Under the pieces are notes generated by a model that did no database searches, was not told where the DNA came from, and worked only from the letters and a program-made list of their open reading frames with translations. From positions 5,270,001-5,334,000 of the forward strand of contig NZ_PJMQ01000001.1 in NCBI RefSeq assembly GCF_002846335.1: a DNA stretch of 64,000 bases, written 5' to 3'. Position 1 is the first letter of the stretch. Every line of letters begins with the position of its first letter. The position numbers and the translations under genes were made by a program. Source of the stretch: Janthinobacterium sp. 61 (GTDB taxonomy: Bacteria > Pseudomonadota > Gammaproteobacteria > Burkholderiales > Burkholderiaceae_D). Shown piece by piece: positions 8,672-17,704 of this stretch.

Positions 8672-9253
8672 ATGTCTGTCAATTTGAGCAAAGGCCAGAA
8701 GATTTCTCTGGACAAAGAAGCTGGTGCCACCCTGACCCGTATCACCATGGGCCTGGGCTGGGATGCCGTGAAGACCAAGGGTTTCCTGGGTTTCGGTTCG
8801 AAGACGGAAGCCGTCGACCTGGACGCCTCGTGCGTCATGTTCGATGAAAACAAGAGCACGTCCGATATCGTCTGGTTCCGCCAGCTGAAAAGCAAGGACG
8901 GCAGCATTGTCCACACGGGCGACAACCGCACGGGCGCGGGCGATGGCGACGACGAACAGATCAATGTCGATCTGTCGAAAGTGCCGGCGAACGTGAAAAG
9001 CCTGGTCTTCACCGTCAACAGCTTTACTGGCCAGAACTTCTCGCAGGTGGAAAACGCCTATTGCCGCATCTTGAATGCCAGCAATAACCAGGAAGTCGCG
9101 CGTTTCAATCTGTCTGTGCAAGGTTCCCACACGGCACAGATCATGGCCAAGCTGTACCGCCATAACGGCGAATGGAAGATGCACGCCATCGGAGAAAACG
9201 GCAACGGTCGCACCTTTGACGACTTGATGCCGCAAATTGCCGTGCATCTATAA
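8672..9253 (+). CDS. TerD-family protein (second copy)
   Basis: The 193-residue protein has the TerD calcium-binding signature twice over: GDN at residues 83-85 and GAGDGDDE at 88-95, plus GLGWDAVKTK at 28-37. It is clearly related to the first TerD but has a different insertion after GLGWDAV (GFLGFGSKTE) and a longer C-terminus. ATG at 8666 is only two bases from the AGGAG sequence, while ATG at 8672 has proper spacing, so I used 8672. It follows the AIM24-like gene and precedes a small membrane-protein gene, suggesting a single functional cluster. Confidence 0.92.
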   Translation: MSVNLSKGQKISLDKEAGATLTRITMGLGWDAVKTKGFLGFGSKTEAVDLDASCVMFDENKSTSDIVWFRQLKSKDGSIVHTGDNRTGAGDGDDEQINVDLSKVPANVKSLVFTVNSFTGQNFSQVENAYCRILNASNNQEVARFNLSVQGSHTAQIMAKLYRHNGEWKMHAIGENGNGRTFDDLMPQIAVHL

Positions 9254-9330
9254 GGAGCAGTACGCAGCGGGCGGGGGACGGACCGGATACCGGCCCTTGT
9301 CCGCTGCTCTATATTGAAGGAGAGTATGTC

Positions 9331-9552
9331 GTGATGCGATTGCTGATAGCCTTGCTATTTCCGTGTCTCACGTTTTTCATGCTGGGGCGCACGCTGGCCG
9401 GTGCCGCCGCCTTGATTTTGCAGTGCACTGTGATCGGCTGGGCGCCGGCGGCCCTGTGGGCCCTGTACACGGTGAACCAGCATAAAACGGAGCAGGAACT
9501 GGAAGGTGCATTAAGCCGCAGCTACATGCGCAGGCGTAGTCGGTTGATCTAA
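9331..9552 (+). CDS. Small Pmp3/YqaE-like membrane protein
   Basis: The 73-residue protein has two hydrophobic segments (about residues 3-20 and 24-48) separated by a short GRTLAG turn, then a charged tail. The pattern with GWAPAALWALYTV resembles the YqaE/Pmp3 proteolipid family, which has GWIPGIIHALYVV at the same point. GTG 9331 lies eight bases after AAGGAG; ATG 9334 is the alternative start. It closes the TerD block and is followed by a strong terminator. Pmp3-like function in membrane potential or stress is known for eukaryotic members only; the family call is reasonable but the protein is short. Confidence 0.65.
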   Translation: MMRLLIALLFPCLTFFMLGRTLAGAAALILQCTVIGWAPAALWALYTVNQHKTEQELEGALSRSYMRRRSRLI

Positions 9553-9581
9553 GTCAACCGGGCGCTTGGAATCCTTGCGCT

Positions 9582-9614
9582 AAAGCCCGCACGAGCGATC
9601 GTGCGGGCTTTTTT
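9582..9614. terminator. Bidirectional rho-independent terminator
   Basis: AAAGCCCGCACGA and TCGTGCGGGCTTT pair as a perfect 13-base stem around a four-base GCGA loop, followed by further T residues; the A-run on the left makes it usable on the other strand too. It separates the Ter block from the convergent patatin-like gene. Confidence 0.9.
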
Positions 9615-9622
9615 GTGCGCGC

Positions 9623-11296
9623 TCACTTCTTGCAGCGTATCGGCACATTCACAGAATTGCCGTCCGAACTCAGGTTGCGGTACTGCAAATCTTCGCTTTC
9701 GATGGCAAAGCGGGGCACGGCGTGCACATAGCGCTGCTTGCAGACGGTGTCGTCATTGATCAGCCGGCCCGCCAGCATGTAGTCGCACAGGGCGAAGCGC
9801 GATTCCTCATCGTCGAGGATCAGTACGCGCGCGGCGCTGTACAGGGCCGATTGCAAGACGTCCGGGCTGCAGTTTTCCGGGCCCGTCAGTTTCAAATGGG
9901 TTTTTGTCTGCGTAGCCAGGCGTTGCAGCTTGACGAGGGCGGCGCGCTCTTCCTTGCGCGCCCCATCGACTCGCGCATCGCCGCTGGACAGGCGCAGCGC
10001 CAGCGAGGCGATCTGGTCGATGGAAATATGCCAGGCAAAGCCTTCCAGCCGCGTGCGGATCTGGCCGGGCAAGGGATCGGCCGCATCGACTTCGCAGCGG
10101 TACTGGCCCAGGTGGGGGCGGCACAGCACGGGAATGGCAAAGGCCGAAGTGCGTTTGCCCTTGACGAATTTCTGGCTCAGATCGCCAAAATTTTCATGCG
10201 TGATGGTGTCGAAGCGGGCTTGCCCAAAGCCCATCTTGACGAGGTTTTCCTTGCGCTGGCGTGAAAACAGCGCGTCGACGGCATCGTAGATATTCTTGTT
10301 GAAAATGCGGTCCAGCGGCTGGCGTTCGTCCGACATCTTTTCAAACACGGCGCTGGAATTGGGCGCGTTGGCATCGATGGAAATGAGGATGAAGGGCTTG
10401 CTGTTCAGGCGCGGCGGCACGACGGCCATGTCGTTGCCATACAGCTGCGTCAGGGCCACGTCCCACAGGGTTTCCACGCCCAGGTTATCCGCCGCACCGC
10501 CGTCGAACAGATGCACGTAGGACGGCGATTCGCGCGATTCGGAACCGAGTTCCGGCACGAAACTGTTTTTTGGCCGGAAACGCTCGAAGGTGACGGAATC
10601 GAACACGCCGGGAAAGGCGGCCGAGGTGGCTACAGCCGTGGCCAGGCGGATATCCTGGATCGGCGAATGCAGGGTGCCGTAAAAATACTCATAGGAAAAC
10701 ACCACGCGCTTGCCGCCATCGGTGGCGTCCGTCGCATTGGCCAGGAAGATGGGGCCGTCATGCGGCAAGTCCTGGTAGGTTTTCTTATCGTACAGCACAT
10801 CGTCAAACACGTCGGACAGGAACGATGTGCGCGTCTTGTTCGTCAACAACATCGTCGTCAGGTTGGCGGGTTTCAGGATGGTCTGGCCGAAGAAATCCGT
10901 TTTCAGCTTGCTGCGCAGCAAGGGCCAGTCCGTCTGCTTGCCATGCAGCGCATAGTAGCCGCCCGCGATGGCGCCGCCCGAGACGCCGGAAATGGCCGAG
11001 GCGCCGCTGACGAGGCCGAATTCTTCCAGCTGCTCCAGCGAGGCGGCCGAGAAATTGGCCGCCCGGCTGCCGCCGCCGGACAGGGCGATGCCGATGAAGT
11101 GGTCGTTGGGCATGGGCTTCTGGATGCGCGCCTTGGGCGCGTCAATGCGCAGGCGCGGTGCTTCCTGCACGGTAAATGTGCGGTTTTCGACGCCGCTGTT
11201 GGGGCGCAGGGCGAGTACCGTGCAGCCGCTCAGCAGCGCAAGGAGGATAAAGGATGCGAACAAAGGTGGATGCATGCGTGGTCTGTGCGTAGTCAT
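9623..11296 (-). CDS. Patatin-like phospholipase family lipoprotein
   Basis: The 557-residue protein has a lipoprotein signal (LLSGC, lipid-bearing Cys25) and the catalytic marks of patatin phospholipases: oxyanion-hole motif SGGGSRAA at residues 73-80, nucleophile motif GVSGG with Ser106, and the Asp dyad partner D265 in FDGGAADN. It should be anchored in an outer or inner membrane and act as a lipid acyl hydrolase on an unknown substrate. The open frame continues to 11497 inside the neighbouring gene; ATG 11296 places the signal peptide near the start. ATG 11275 is an alternative. Neither has a strong ribosome site. Confidence 0.85.
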   Translation of the reverse strand: MTTHRPRMHPPLFASFILLALLSGCTVLALRPNSGVENRTFTVQEAPRLRIDAPKARIQKPMPNDHFIGIALSGGGSRAANFSAASLEQLEEFGLVSGASAISGVSGGAIAGGYYALHGKQTDWPLLRSKLKTDFFGQTILKPANLTTMLLTNKTRTSFLSDVFDDVLYDKKTYQDLPHDGPIFLANATDATDGGKRVVFSYEYFYGTLHSPIQDIRLATAVATSAAFPGVFDSVTFERFRPKNSFVPELGSESRESPSYVHLFDGGAADNLGVETLWDVALTQLYGNDMAVVPPRLNSKPFILISIDANAPNSSAVFEKMSDERQPLDRIFNKNIYDAVDALFSRQRKENLVKMGFGQARFDTITHENFGDLSQKFVKGKRTSAFAIPVLCRPHLGQYRCEVDAADPLPGQIRTRLEGFAWHISIDQIASLALRLSSGDARVDGARKEERAALVKLQRLATQTKTHLKLTGPENCSPDVLQSALYSAARVLILDDEESRFALCDYMLAGRLINDDTVCKQRYVHAVPRFAIESEDLQYRNLSSDGNSVNVPIRCKK

Positions 11297-11342
11297 TGCT
11301 TGGGATACGGACGGAAACGTGTGCGATTCTAGCAAATAAGCA

Positions 11343-13670
11343 TTACCTGCCCAGCTGAAACGCCAGAATGGCCGCGTTATAGCCCGCATGCACGAGCATG
11401 GGTGCCAGCAGCGATGCGCTGCGCTCGTACGCCAGTCCCGTGCAAAGTCCCAGCACGAACACGGGCAGCATCGACGCGGGAGGATGCACGATGGCAAACA
11501 GGGCGGCGGCGATGCCGATCGCTTGCCAGGCGGGCAGCGAGCGGCGCAGGCCGCCCTGAATCAGGCCGCGGAAGATGAATTCCTCGCACAGGGGCGCGGC
11601 CAGCACCGTCAAGCCCAGCAGCCACATGCCGTTCCACGGATTGCCGCCCAAGGGCGCTGCCGCCGGCGGCTGCAGTAGCAGTGCGTAGGCGATGCCGCAG
11701 AGGGCCGCCACGGCCGCGCCCGCCGCACCCCAGCGCCCGGGGTGCCGGCCTGCTCCGATGCGCGGCACGTCGGCCGTCTTGCTGCGCCAATACACGAGGC
11801 GCACCAGCGCGTACGTGAGCGCGCCGGCGCCGCCGAAAGCGATGGCTACTTGCGCCAGCGGTTCGGCCACTTTGCCTTTGAGCAGGAGCAAGGCCAGGGT
11901 CTGCAAGGTGAAAAACAGCATGGCGGCGATCAGGCCGTCCGACGCGGAAACTTTGGCTGGCGGCGAGGCGGCCGGGTCGAGCAGGTAAGGCACTTCATCG
12001 CGCGCCTTTTGCCACAGGGCCACAGCCAGTGCCGCCGTCAGCACGACGAAGGCCAACTGCTGCGCCAGGCTGCCGGCCGCCAGCGCGGCGACGTACAGGC
12101 CGGTGAGCAGCAAATACAGATACATATACGTGGGGCGCATCTTTGCCGTTGCCTCGGTGGCCAGCGGGTCGCTGGCAAACACACCCAGCGCCACGGCGAT
12201 CACCGCGTACATGGGAATGCCGGCCAGGGCCAGCAGCATCAGGCCCGCCGTCTGCCAGGACCAGGCTGGCAGCCAGGCCAGCGCCGCGCCAAACAGCATC
12301 ACCGGGTAGAGCAGGGCCAGCACGGCCCAGAGCTGCGCCTTTTGCCGCAGCGCCTGCTCGACGCTGACGGGAAAGGTGTACAGCAGCCACAGCGCGCCGC
12401 CTTCCTTGTTGAGGGTCTGGAAGGCCGACATCATCAGCACATAGGTCCCGAGGAAAAAGCCGGTGGAGGCCAGCAGGACGGGATGCTCCAGCAGCGCGTG
12501 CAGGTTGCGCGCCTGGCCCGTAAACAGGGCCTGGCCGCCGAGGATCAGCAGGGGCAGCAGCAGGGTTTGCACCATGAAGTTACGGTCGCGTGCCAGCAGC
12601 GTCAGTTCACGGCGCTGTATCACCGTGCCGATGCGCGCGAAGCACGTGCCGGCAGGCAGCGCTATCGGGGCACTCTTGCGGCTGGCCTCGCGCTGGCCCG
12701 CGCCGACCACGCCGTGACGCAGCTGGTGGCGCAGGATGGCCATGCCCAGCCACATCAACAGCAGTACTTGCGCCAGCAGCAGGACGGCTGGCAGCAGCAT
12801 TGCTGCCACGTCGGATGCATTGAGCAGGCGCAGCAGCAATCCCGGCGGCGTCCAGGCGCTCCAGGCGGGCATGGTAATCGCCCACGCATACGCGTAGCCA
12901 CCCGTACCCACACCGAAGGACATGCCCATATACATGGGAAACAGGCCGGCTACCGAGATCAATGCCTGCAGGTTGCCCAGCTGGGCAGGGCTGAGCGACA
13001 GGCGCAAGCCCGTGTCGACCAGGGTGCGCAGCATGGCGGCCAGGGCCAGCAGGAGCAGGCTGGCGAGCAGTCCGGACAGTGGTGCAAGCCAGCCCTGGCC
13101 CGAATACCAGGCGATCACGGTGGTGCTGGGCCACAAGGCCAGCAAGCCGGCTGGATTGACGACCGTGCGTTCGAGCACGCGCGCCCACAGCATGGTACTT
13201 TTCTCGACGGGTAGGGTGACCAGCCATTCCAGGTCCCAGTCCGGCTTCGACAACTCTCCCATACCCAGCGGCAGCAGGACGCTGACCAGCCACAACAGCG
13301 CCAACTGCAGGGTCAGGCCGCCCATCAGCAGCGCGCTGAAGGGAGTGTGGATGAGCTGGTTGATGACGGGGTCGAGCAACTGGCTGCTGGTTTGCATGCT
13401 GCCTTTGGCCTGGCAGGCGGCCACCTGGTCCAGCAGGCAATGCATGTTCAGCAGGCTATGGCGGGCGATATTGCCGAAGGAAAAGAGCATGGGCAGTACC
13501 AGCAGCACGCCCAGCAGCCAGCGCCCCCGTCTCTTGCCGGGCGTGGCGGCGCGGCTTGTATTGTTTTTTTGGAAGGAAAAGCTCCGGCCGCTGACGTTGA
13601 GCAGGCGCTGCAGGCGCAAGCGGGTCAGCAGCCAGACGGCGCGCCAGTTGTCGGGTGGCACGGGCGTCAC
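11343..13670 (-). CDS. ABC permease fused to CPBP intramembrane protease domain
   Basis: The 775-residue protein joins two parts. Residues 1 to about 600 are an ABC-2/NatB-like permease with many membrane segments in two halves. The C-terminal ~150 residues are a CPBP (Abi, CAAX-protease-like) domain with E696-E-F-I-F-R701, H729 in AIVHPP and H761-AGYN765, so all family catalytic residues are present. The GTG start at 13670 overlaps the stop of the upstream ABC ATPase gene by four bases (GTGA), so the two are translated together as one exporter. A role in exporting and perhaps proteolytically processing a peptide or in Na+ extrusion is inference. Confidence 0.85.
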   Translation of the reverse strand: MTPVPPDNWRAVWLLTRLRLQRLLNVSGRSFSFQKNNTSRAATPGKRRGRWLLGVLLVLPMLFSFGNIARHSLLNMHCLLDQVAACQAKGSMQTSSQLLDPVINQLIHTPFSALLMGGLTLQLALLWLVSVLLPLGMGELSKPDWDLEWLVTLPVEKSTMLWARVLERTVVNPAGLLALWPSTTVIAWYSGQGWLAPLSGLLASLLLLALAAMLRTLVDTGLRLSLSPAQLGNLQALISVAGLFPMYMGMSFGVGTGGYAYAWAITMPAWSAWTPPGLLLRLLNASDVAAMLLPAVLLLAQVLLLMWLGMAILRHQLRHGVVGAGQREASRKSAPIALPAGTCFARIGTVIQRRELTLLARDRNFMVQTLLLPLLILGGQALFTGQARNLHALLEHPVLLASTGFFLGTYVLMMSAFQTLNKEGGALWLLYTFPVSVEQALRQKAQLWAVLALLYPVMLFGAALAWLPAWSWQTAGLMLLALAGIPMYAVIAVALGVFASDPLATEATAKMRPTYMYLYLLLTGLYVAALAAGSLAQQLAFVVLTAALAVALWQKARDEVPYLLDPAASPPAKVSASDGLIAAMLFFTLQTLALLLLKGKVAEPLAQVAIAFGGAGALTYALVRLVYWRSKTADVPRIGAGRHPGRWGAAGAAVAALCGIAYALLLQPPAAAPLGGNPWNGMWLLGLTVLAAPLCEEFIFRGLIQGGLRRSLPAWQAIGIAAALFAIVHPPASMLPVFVLGLCTGLAYERSASLLAPMLVHAGYNAAILAFQLGR

Positions 13671-14398
13671 GCGGTGGCCGTTTCATCGGTGAGTTGCAGG
13701 AAAATGTCTTCCAGGCTGCCCTCGCTGGATAGCTGATGGCGGATATCGTCCAGGCTGCCCGTGGCAACGAGGGCGCCCCGATGAATGATGGCGACGCGGC
13801 TGCACAGCTTTTGCGCCATGTCGAGCAAGTGCGTGGAGACAAAAATCGTGGTGCCGGCCGCAGCGATGCGCAGCAAGCGTTCCTGTACGTCGCGCGAGGC
13901 GCGCGGGTCGAGGCCGTTGATCGGCTCGTCGAGGATCAGCACGGCCGGATCGTGGATCAGCGCACAGGCCAGGCCCAGTTTTTTTTTCATGCCCAGCGAG
14001 TAGTTGACGGCAAAATCTTCGCTCGCCTCGTCCAGGCCGAACTCCTTCAGCAGCCGCGCCGTGCGCACGGCGGCCTCGGCGCGTGGATAGCCATGCATTT
14101 CGGCCACGAACTGCAGGATTTCACGGCCCCGCAAATAATCGTAAAAGATGGGATTGTCGGGCAGATATCCCACCTTGCGCTTGACGGCGGCGCCGTCGCT
14201 GTGGCAATCGAGGCCATCGACCAGGACACGGCCGCTGCTGGGAACGAGTATGCCCATCAGCATGCGGATGGTGGTGGTCTTGCCGGCCCCGTTCGGACCC
14301 AGGAAGCCGAAGACTTCCCCCTTGCCTACCTGCAAGGTCAGCGGCTTGACGGCCTCGAACGTGCCGTACTGTTTGGACAAGCTTTCAAAGGCAATCAT
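13667..14398 (-). CDS. ABC transporter ATP-binding protein
   Basis: The 243-residue ATPase contains Walker A GPNGAGKTT at residues 34-42, a LGMKKK signature loop and Walker B VLILDEPINGLDP, as in the CcmA/NatA-type exporters. It partners the permease-protease encoded directly downstream with a four-base overlap. The open frame extends to 14887 through the DUF3667 gene, but the domain begins at MIAFESLSKQYG, so ATG 14398 is the true start. The substrate is unknown. Confidence 0.92.
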   Translation of the reverse strand: MIAFESLSKQYGTFEAVKPLTLQVGKGEVFGFLGPNGAGKTTTIRMLMGILVPSSGRVLVDGLDCHSDGAAVKRKVGYLPDNPIFYDYLRGREILQFVAEMHGYPRAEAAVRTARLLKEFGLDEASEDFAVNYSLGMKKKLGLACALIHDPAVLILDEPINGLDPRASRDVQERLLRIAAAGTTIFVSTHLLDMAQKLCSRVAIIHRGALVATGSLDDIRHQLSSEGSLEDIFLQLTDETATA

Positions 14399-14472
14399 CA
14401 GGCATCCCGCAAAAAAGGTCGATGGCAGGATGATAGCCTGACACTCGCCGTCCGCAGGGGATGCCTGCGTCT

Positions 14473-15336
14473 TTAATGGTGCAGCATGACGCCCGTGGCG
14501 ATGCAGGAGATGATCGCCACGCTCATGGTCAGGCCATATGCCGTTATCAGGAGCGCCCAGCGGCAGAGGGTAGCGAATTTTCCGCTCGGATACACCCGCC
14601 ACATGGCCCAGGGCAGATAGGCCAGCAGCCAGGCGCCGAGCATGAGGCGGACGATATCGATGGGGATCAGGGTCATCAGCGCCATCGTGACGAACGCGAA
14701 GGCATTTGCATGCAGGGCGAACAGGAAATGCTCGCCATAGCGGCGCCCGCTGCCCAGGTAGAGGATCTTCAGATACAGGGCGAACAGCGGCATCAGGCAA
14801 AACATGGCGTACGGTGCGTAATGGAAAAAGCTTTCCCTGATGAGCTTTTGTTTTCCGGCCGCGGGCAGTTGCTGAAAGTCCTGCCACTGATGTGGCAGCG
14901 TGGGTGTCTGGCCCAGGATGCGTATCTGCATCTGCGATGGCCGGTTTTCTGGCGCCTCAGGGGAGACGTGGGCGCTCTCCTGGACTTGCTCGCCATTGTG
15001 TACCTGCAGGAATTCGAAGTCGCCAAATTTGAGGATGGCAAAGAACAGGATGCTGAAGGTCAGGTAGACGCGCAGCGGCTCGACGTAACGCACGCGGCGT
15101 CCTGTAATGTACTCATTCGTCAGCGCGCCGGGGCGAAACAGCAGCAAGGCCAGGGTACGCCAGAGCTTGCCTTCGAGCGCCACATAATGCGCGACAAATT
15201 CATGCAGGAATTCGCGTGCGCTGGGCACATGCAGGGTAGTGGCCTGGCCACAGGCGCTGCAGAAGTTGCCTGGCGCGTCGGTGTTGCAGTTATGGCAGGT
15301 GCTGGCGGGACTTGCGCTGGACGACACTGTTTTCAA
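14473..15336 (-). CDS. DUF3667 domain-containing membrane protein
   Basis: The 287-residue protein begins with a zinc-ribbon-like four-cysteine motif, C14-x2-C17 and C26-x2-C29, followed by FRPGALTNEYITGRRVRY, the hallmark of DUF3667, and about four to five C-terminal membrane segments. No biochemical function is known for the family. It lies 74 bases upstream of the ABC ATPase gene on the same strand and could share its transcript, so a link to that exporter is possible but unproven. Confidence 0.82.
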   Translation of the reverse strand: MKTVSSSASPASTCHNCNTDAPGNFCSACGQATTLHVPSAREFLHEFVAHYVALEGKLWRTLALLLFRPGALTNEYITGRRVRYVEPLRVYLTFSILFFAILKFGDFEFLQVHNGEQVQESAHVSPEAPENRPSQMQIRILGQTPTLPHQWQDFQQLPAAGKQKLIRESFFHYAPYAMFCLMPLFALYLKILYLGSGRRYGEHFLFALHANAFAFVTMALMTLIPIDIVRLMLGAWLLAYLPWAMWRVYPSGKFATLCRWALLITAYGLTMSVAIISCIATGVMLHH

Positions 15337-15466
15337 GATGGACTCTTTCTATAGCCGAAAGGGAAAAATGAGCGCTCAAGAGCGCAGCATATGATGAATG
15401 AAAACAATGATAAAAGGGCATTTTTCTCGCCGTAGTTGCTACAGAGATACAAAATACCTACGCCGT

Positions 15467-16165
15467 TCAGCCGCCAGCGAAGGCGGCCAGCAGGCGCCGT
15501 TCGCCAGCCGGTGTGAGGTGCAGGGCGCGGCTGTCGAGTTCGCGCTCGGCCCAGCGCTGGCGCAGGGCCAGCTGCAGGATGGCCGCCCCCAGCGCGCCAC
15601 CCAGGTGGGCGCGCCGTTCGCTCCAGTCCAGGCAGGCACAGGCGAAGCGGCGGCGCTGCAGCTGCAGTTGCGGCACGTCGATGCCCAGGGCCGCGATGCC
15701 GGCCGCGCCCGCTTCGGACAGGCGATATTCTCCGCCATCGTCCAGCAGCCAGCCTTGCGCGTGCAACTGGTCGTGCAGGGTGACAGCGACGGTGCCGGCC
15801 ATGTGATCGTAGCAGGTGCGCGCATGGCGCAAGCGGTCCGGCGTGGTGGGCGTAAAGGGCATTGCCGGCACGCCGGCCACCACCAGCAGCGCTTCCAGCG
15901 CCCGTGCCACCTCTGCATTGGCCAGGCGGTAATAGCGGTGCTTGCCCTGCGCCACCATCGACAGCAAGCCATCGTCGCGCAGGCGCGCCAGATGGGCGCT
16001 GGCCGTCGAAGCGCCGGCCTCGGCCAGTGCCGCCAATTCCGTGGCCGTACGCGCGTGGCCATCGAGCAGTCTGCACAGCATGCGCGCGCGCGCCGGTTCG
16101 GCGATGGCGCCTGCCAGCTGTGCCAGGCGTACATCGGCCGTGTGGGGAAGGGTGCTGTCATCCAT
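15467..16165 (-). CDS. ArsR-type winged-helix transcriptional regulator
   Basis: The 232-residue protein has an ArsR/SmtB-like winged helix at about residues 10-85 (AGAIAEPARARMLCRLLDG, then GASTASAHLARLRDDGLL and GKHRYYRLA) and a C-terminal ~130-residue extension that small ArsR proteins lack. No CxC metal-binding motif is present in the recognition region. ATG 16207 (preceded by AGGGA) is an alternative start adding 14 residues. It is divergent from the P450 / small monooxygenase pair with a gap of about 75 bases, so it probably represses those genes in response to an organic ligand (inference). Confidence 0.8.
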   Translation of the reverse strand: MDDSTLPHTADVRLAQLAGAIAEPARARMLCRLLDGHARTATELAALAEAGASTASAHLARLRDDGLLSMVAQGKHRYYRLANAEVARALEALLVVAGVPAMPFTPTTPDRLRHARTCYDHMAGTVAVTLHDQLHAQGWLLDDGGEYRLSEAGAAGIAALGIDVPQLQLQRRRFACACLDWSERRAHLGGALGAAILQLALRQRWAERELDSRALHLTPAGERRLLAAFAGG

Positions 16166-16241
16166 GATTCGTTCGCGGGCGAAGTGTTGTAGCGGGAGGA
16201 GCAGCATACTCGTGTCCCTATCTCACTGCAATGGAATGCGC

Positions 16242-17357
16242 ATGCCGCTCGCTGATCCCACCGATCCTTTTTCTGCCGTCACCCACGCGGCGCCGTATGA
16301 CTACTATCGCCGCCTGGCGGACGGTCCGCCCCTGCGATTCGAGGCGCAGCTCGATGGCTGGCTGGCGACGGGCATGGCCGGCGTGCAGGCCGTGCTGGCG
16401 CATCCCGCCTGCCGCGTGCGCCCGCCTGGACAGGGCGTGCCGCACAAGCTGGCGGGCACGCCGTGCGGCGCGATTTTTGCCGAACTGGTGCGTATGAACG
16501 ATGGCGAGCGGCATGCCGTGCCGAAACAGGTGCTGGCGCGTGCGCTGGGCCAGGTGGACCTGGCGCGCCTGCATGCGCGCACCCTGCATCTGGCGCAAGA
16601 GCAGCTGCCCGGCAGCGCCACCCGGCTGAATGATGCGCTGTTCGAACTGCCCCTGTTCGTCATGGCGGACTTGCTGGGTTTTGCGCCAGCGCAATGGCCG
16701 CTGCTGGCCGTCTGGACGCGCGATTTCGTCGCCTGCCTGTCGCCGCTGAGCAATGGCGCGCAGCTGGCCGGAGCGCAGGCGGCAGCCGAGGCGCTGTTGC
16801 AACGCTTCACGGTCTTGCTGCGGGAGGGAGTGGTGCTGCCCGGCAGCTTGCTGGACGATATTGTCGCCGGGGCGCGGCAGGCAGGCTGGCACGCATCGGG
16901 CGGCGTGCTGGCCAATCTGGTGGGTCTGCTGTCGCAGACCTGCGACGCCACGGCCGGCTTGCTGGGCAATGCCATCGTGGCCTTGCGCACCCAAGCGGAC
17001 TTTCTGCCGCGACTGCGTGCGGCGCCACAGCTGTGGCCAGCCATGTTGCGCGAGGTCAGCCGGCAGGATCCCGCCATTCACAACACGCGCCGCTACACGG
17101 TGGAAGACGTGGAGTTCAATGGCGTGTGCGTGCCGGCCGGGCAGATGATCGTCGTCGTGCTGGCCAGCGCCGGCCATACGGAGGCAGGCTTTGGCCATGG
17201 CCGCCACGCCTGTCCGGGCCAGGCTATCGCGCATGTGATCGGCACGGCTTGCCTGCAGGCATGGGCCGAGGGCCTGGAGCGCATGCCGCTGGCGTGGAGT
17301 TATTTGCCGTCGCTGAACGCCCGCATCCCTGTCTTTTGCGCGGGAGGAATAGCATGA
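16242..17357 (+). CDS. Cytochrome P450
   Basis: This 371-residue P450 has the heme-binding loop FGHGRHACPG at residues 317-326 with proximal Cys324, an ExxR motif (EVSR) in the K helix, and a modified I-helix SQTCDATAG in place of the usual A-G-x-D/E-T. It is shorter than typical bacterial P450s (about 400 residues). The redox partner is not encoded nearby. The open frame starts at 15942, inside the opposite gene; ATG 16242 with GGA six bases upstream is the likely start, and 16236 is possible. It overlaps the next gene by four bases and sits across from an ArsR-type regulator. Confidence 0.88.
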   Translation: MPLADPTDPFSAVTHAAPYDYYRRLADGPPLRFEAQLDGWLATGMAGVQAVLAHPACRVRPPGQGVPHKLAGTPCGAIFAELVRMNDGERHAVPKQVLARALGQVDLARLHARTLHLAQEQLPGSATRLNDALFELPLFVMADLLGFAPAQWPLLAVWTRDFVACLSPLSNGAQLAGAQAAAEALLQRFTVLLREGVVLPGSLLDDIVAGARQAGWHASGGVLANLVGLLSQTCDATAGLLGNAIVALRTQADFLPRLRAAPQLWPAMLREVSRQDPAIHNTRRYTVEDVEFNGVCVPAGQMIVVVLASAGHTEAGFGHGRHACPGQAIAHVIGTACLQAWAEGLERMPLAWSYLPSLNARIPVFCAGGIA

Positions 17358-17701
17358 TCGCCGTGATTTTCGAAGTCTGGCCCAGTGCCGGAGGGCGCCA
17401 GCAGTACCTGGACCTGGCAGCCGCGTTGCGGCCCCTGCTCGACGAGGTCGACGGTTTCATTTCCATCGAACGCTTCAGCAGCCTGAGCGAGCCAGGCAAA
17501 TTGCTGTCGCTATCCTTCTTTCGCGATGAAGCGGCGCTGGCGCAGTGGCGGCAGCGCGAGGCGCACCGCGCGGCGCAGTCGGCCGGCCGGTACGGCGTGT
17601 TTGATGATTACCGGCTGCGTATTGCCGCCGTGGTACGCGATTACGGCATGCTTGACCGGCAACAGGCGCCCACCGACAGTCGCCAGCGCCACGATGCCTA
17701 G
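17354..17701 (+). CDS. Antibiotic-biosynthesis-monooxygenase-like (ABM) protein
   Basis: The 115-residue protein fits the ABM dimeric alpha/beta barrel family: a MIAVIFEVWPSAGGRQQYLDL first strand and helix, EVDGFISIERF, then LSLSFFRDEAALAQWR, with a His-containing helix (REAHRAAQ). Members are heme- or cofactor-free monooxygenases, or simple quinone/heme binders. Its ATG overlaps the P450 stop as ATGA, so translation is coupled; the two proteins likely act on the same substrate. It ends three bases before the convergent lipoprotein gene. Confidence 0.82.
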   Translation: MIAVIFEVWPSAGGRQQYLDLAAALRPLLDEVDGFISIERFSSLSEPGKLLSLSFFRDEAALAQWRQREAHRAAQSAGRYGVFDDYRLRIAAVVRDYGMLDRQQAPTDSRQRHDA

Positions 17702-17704
17702 CGT

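Noticed and set aside
11297..11497. N-terminal extension of the patatin-like protein
   Set aside because: Would overlap the permease-protease gene and bury the lipoprotein signal.
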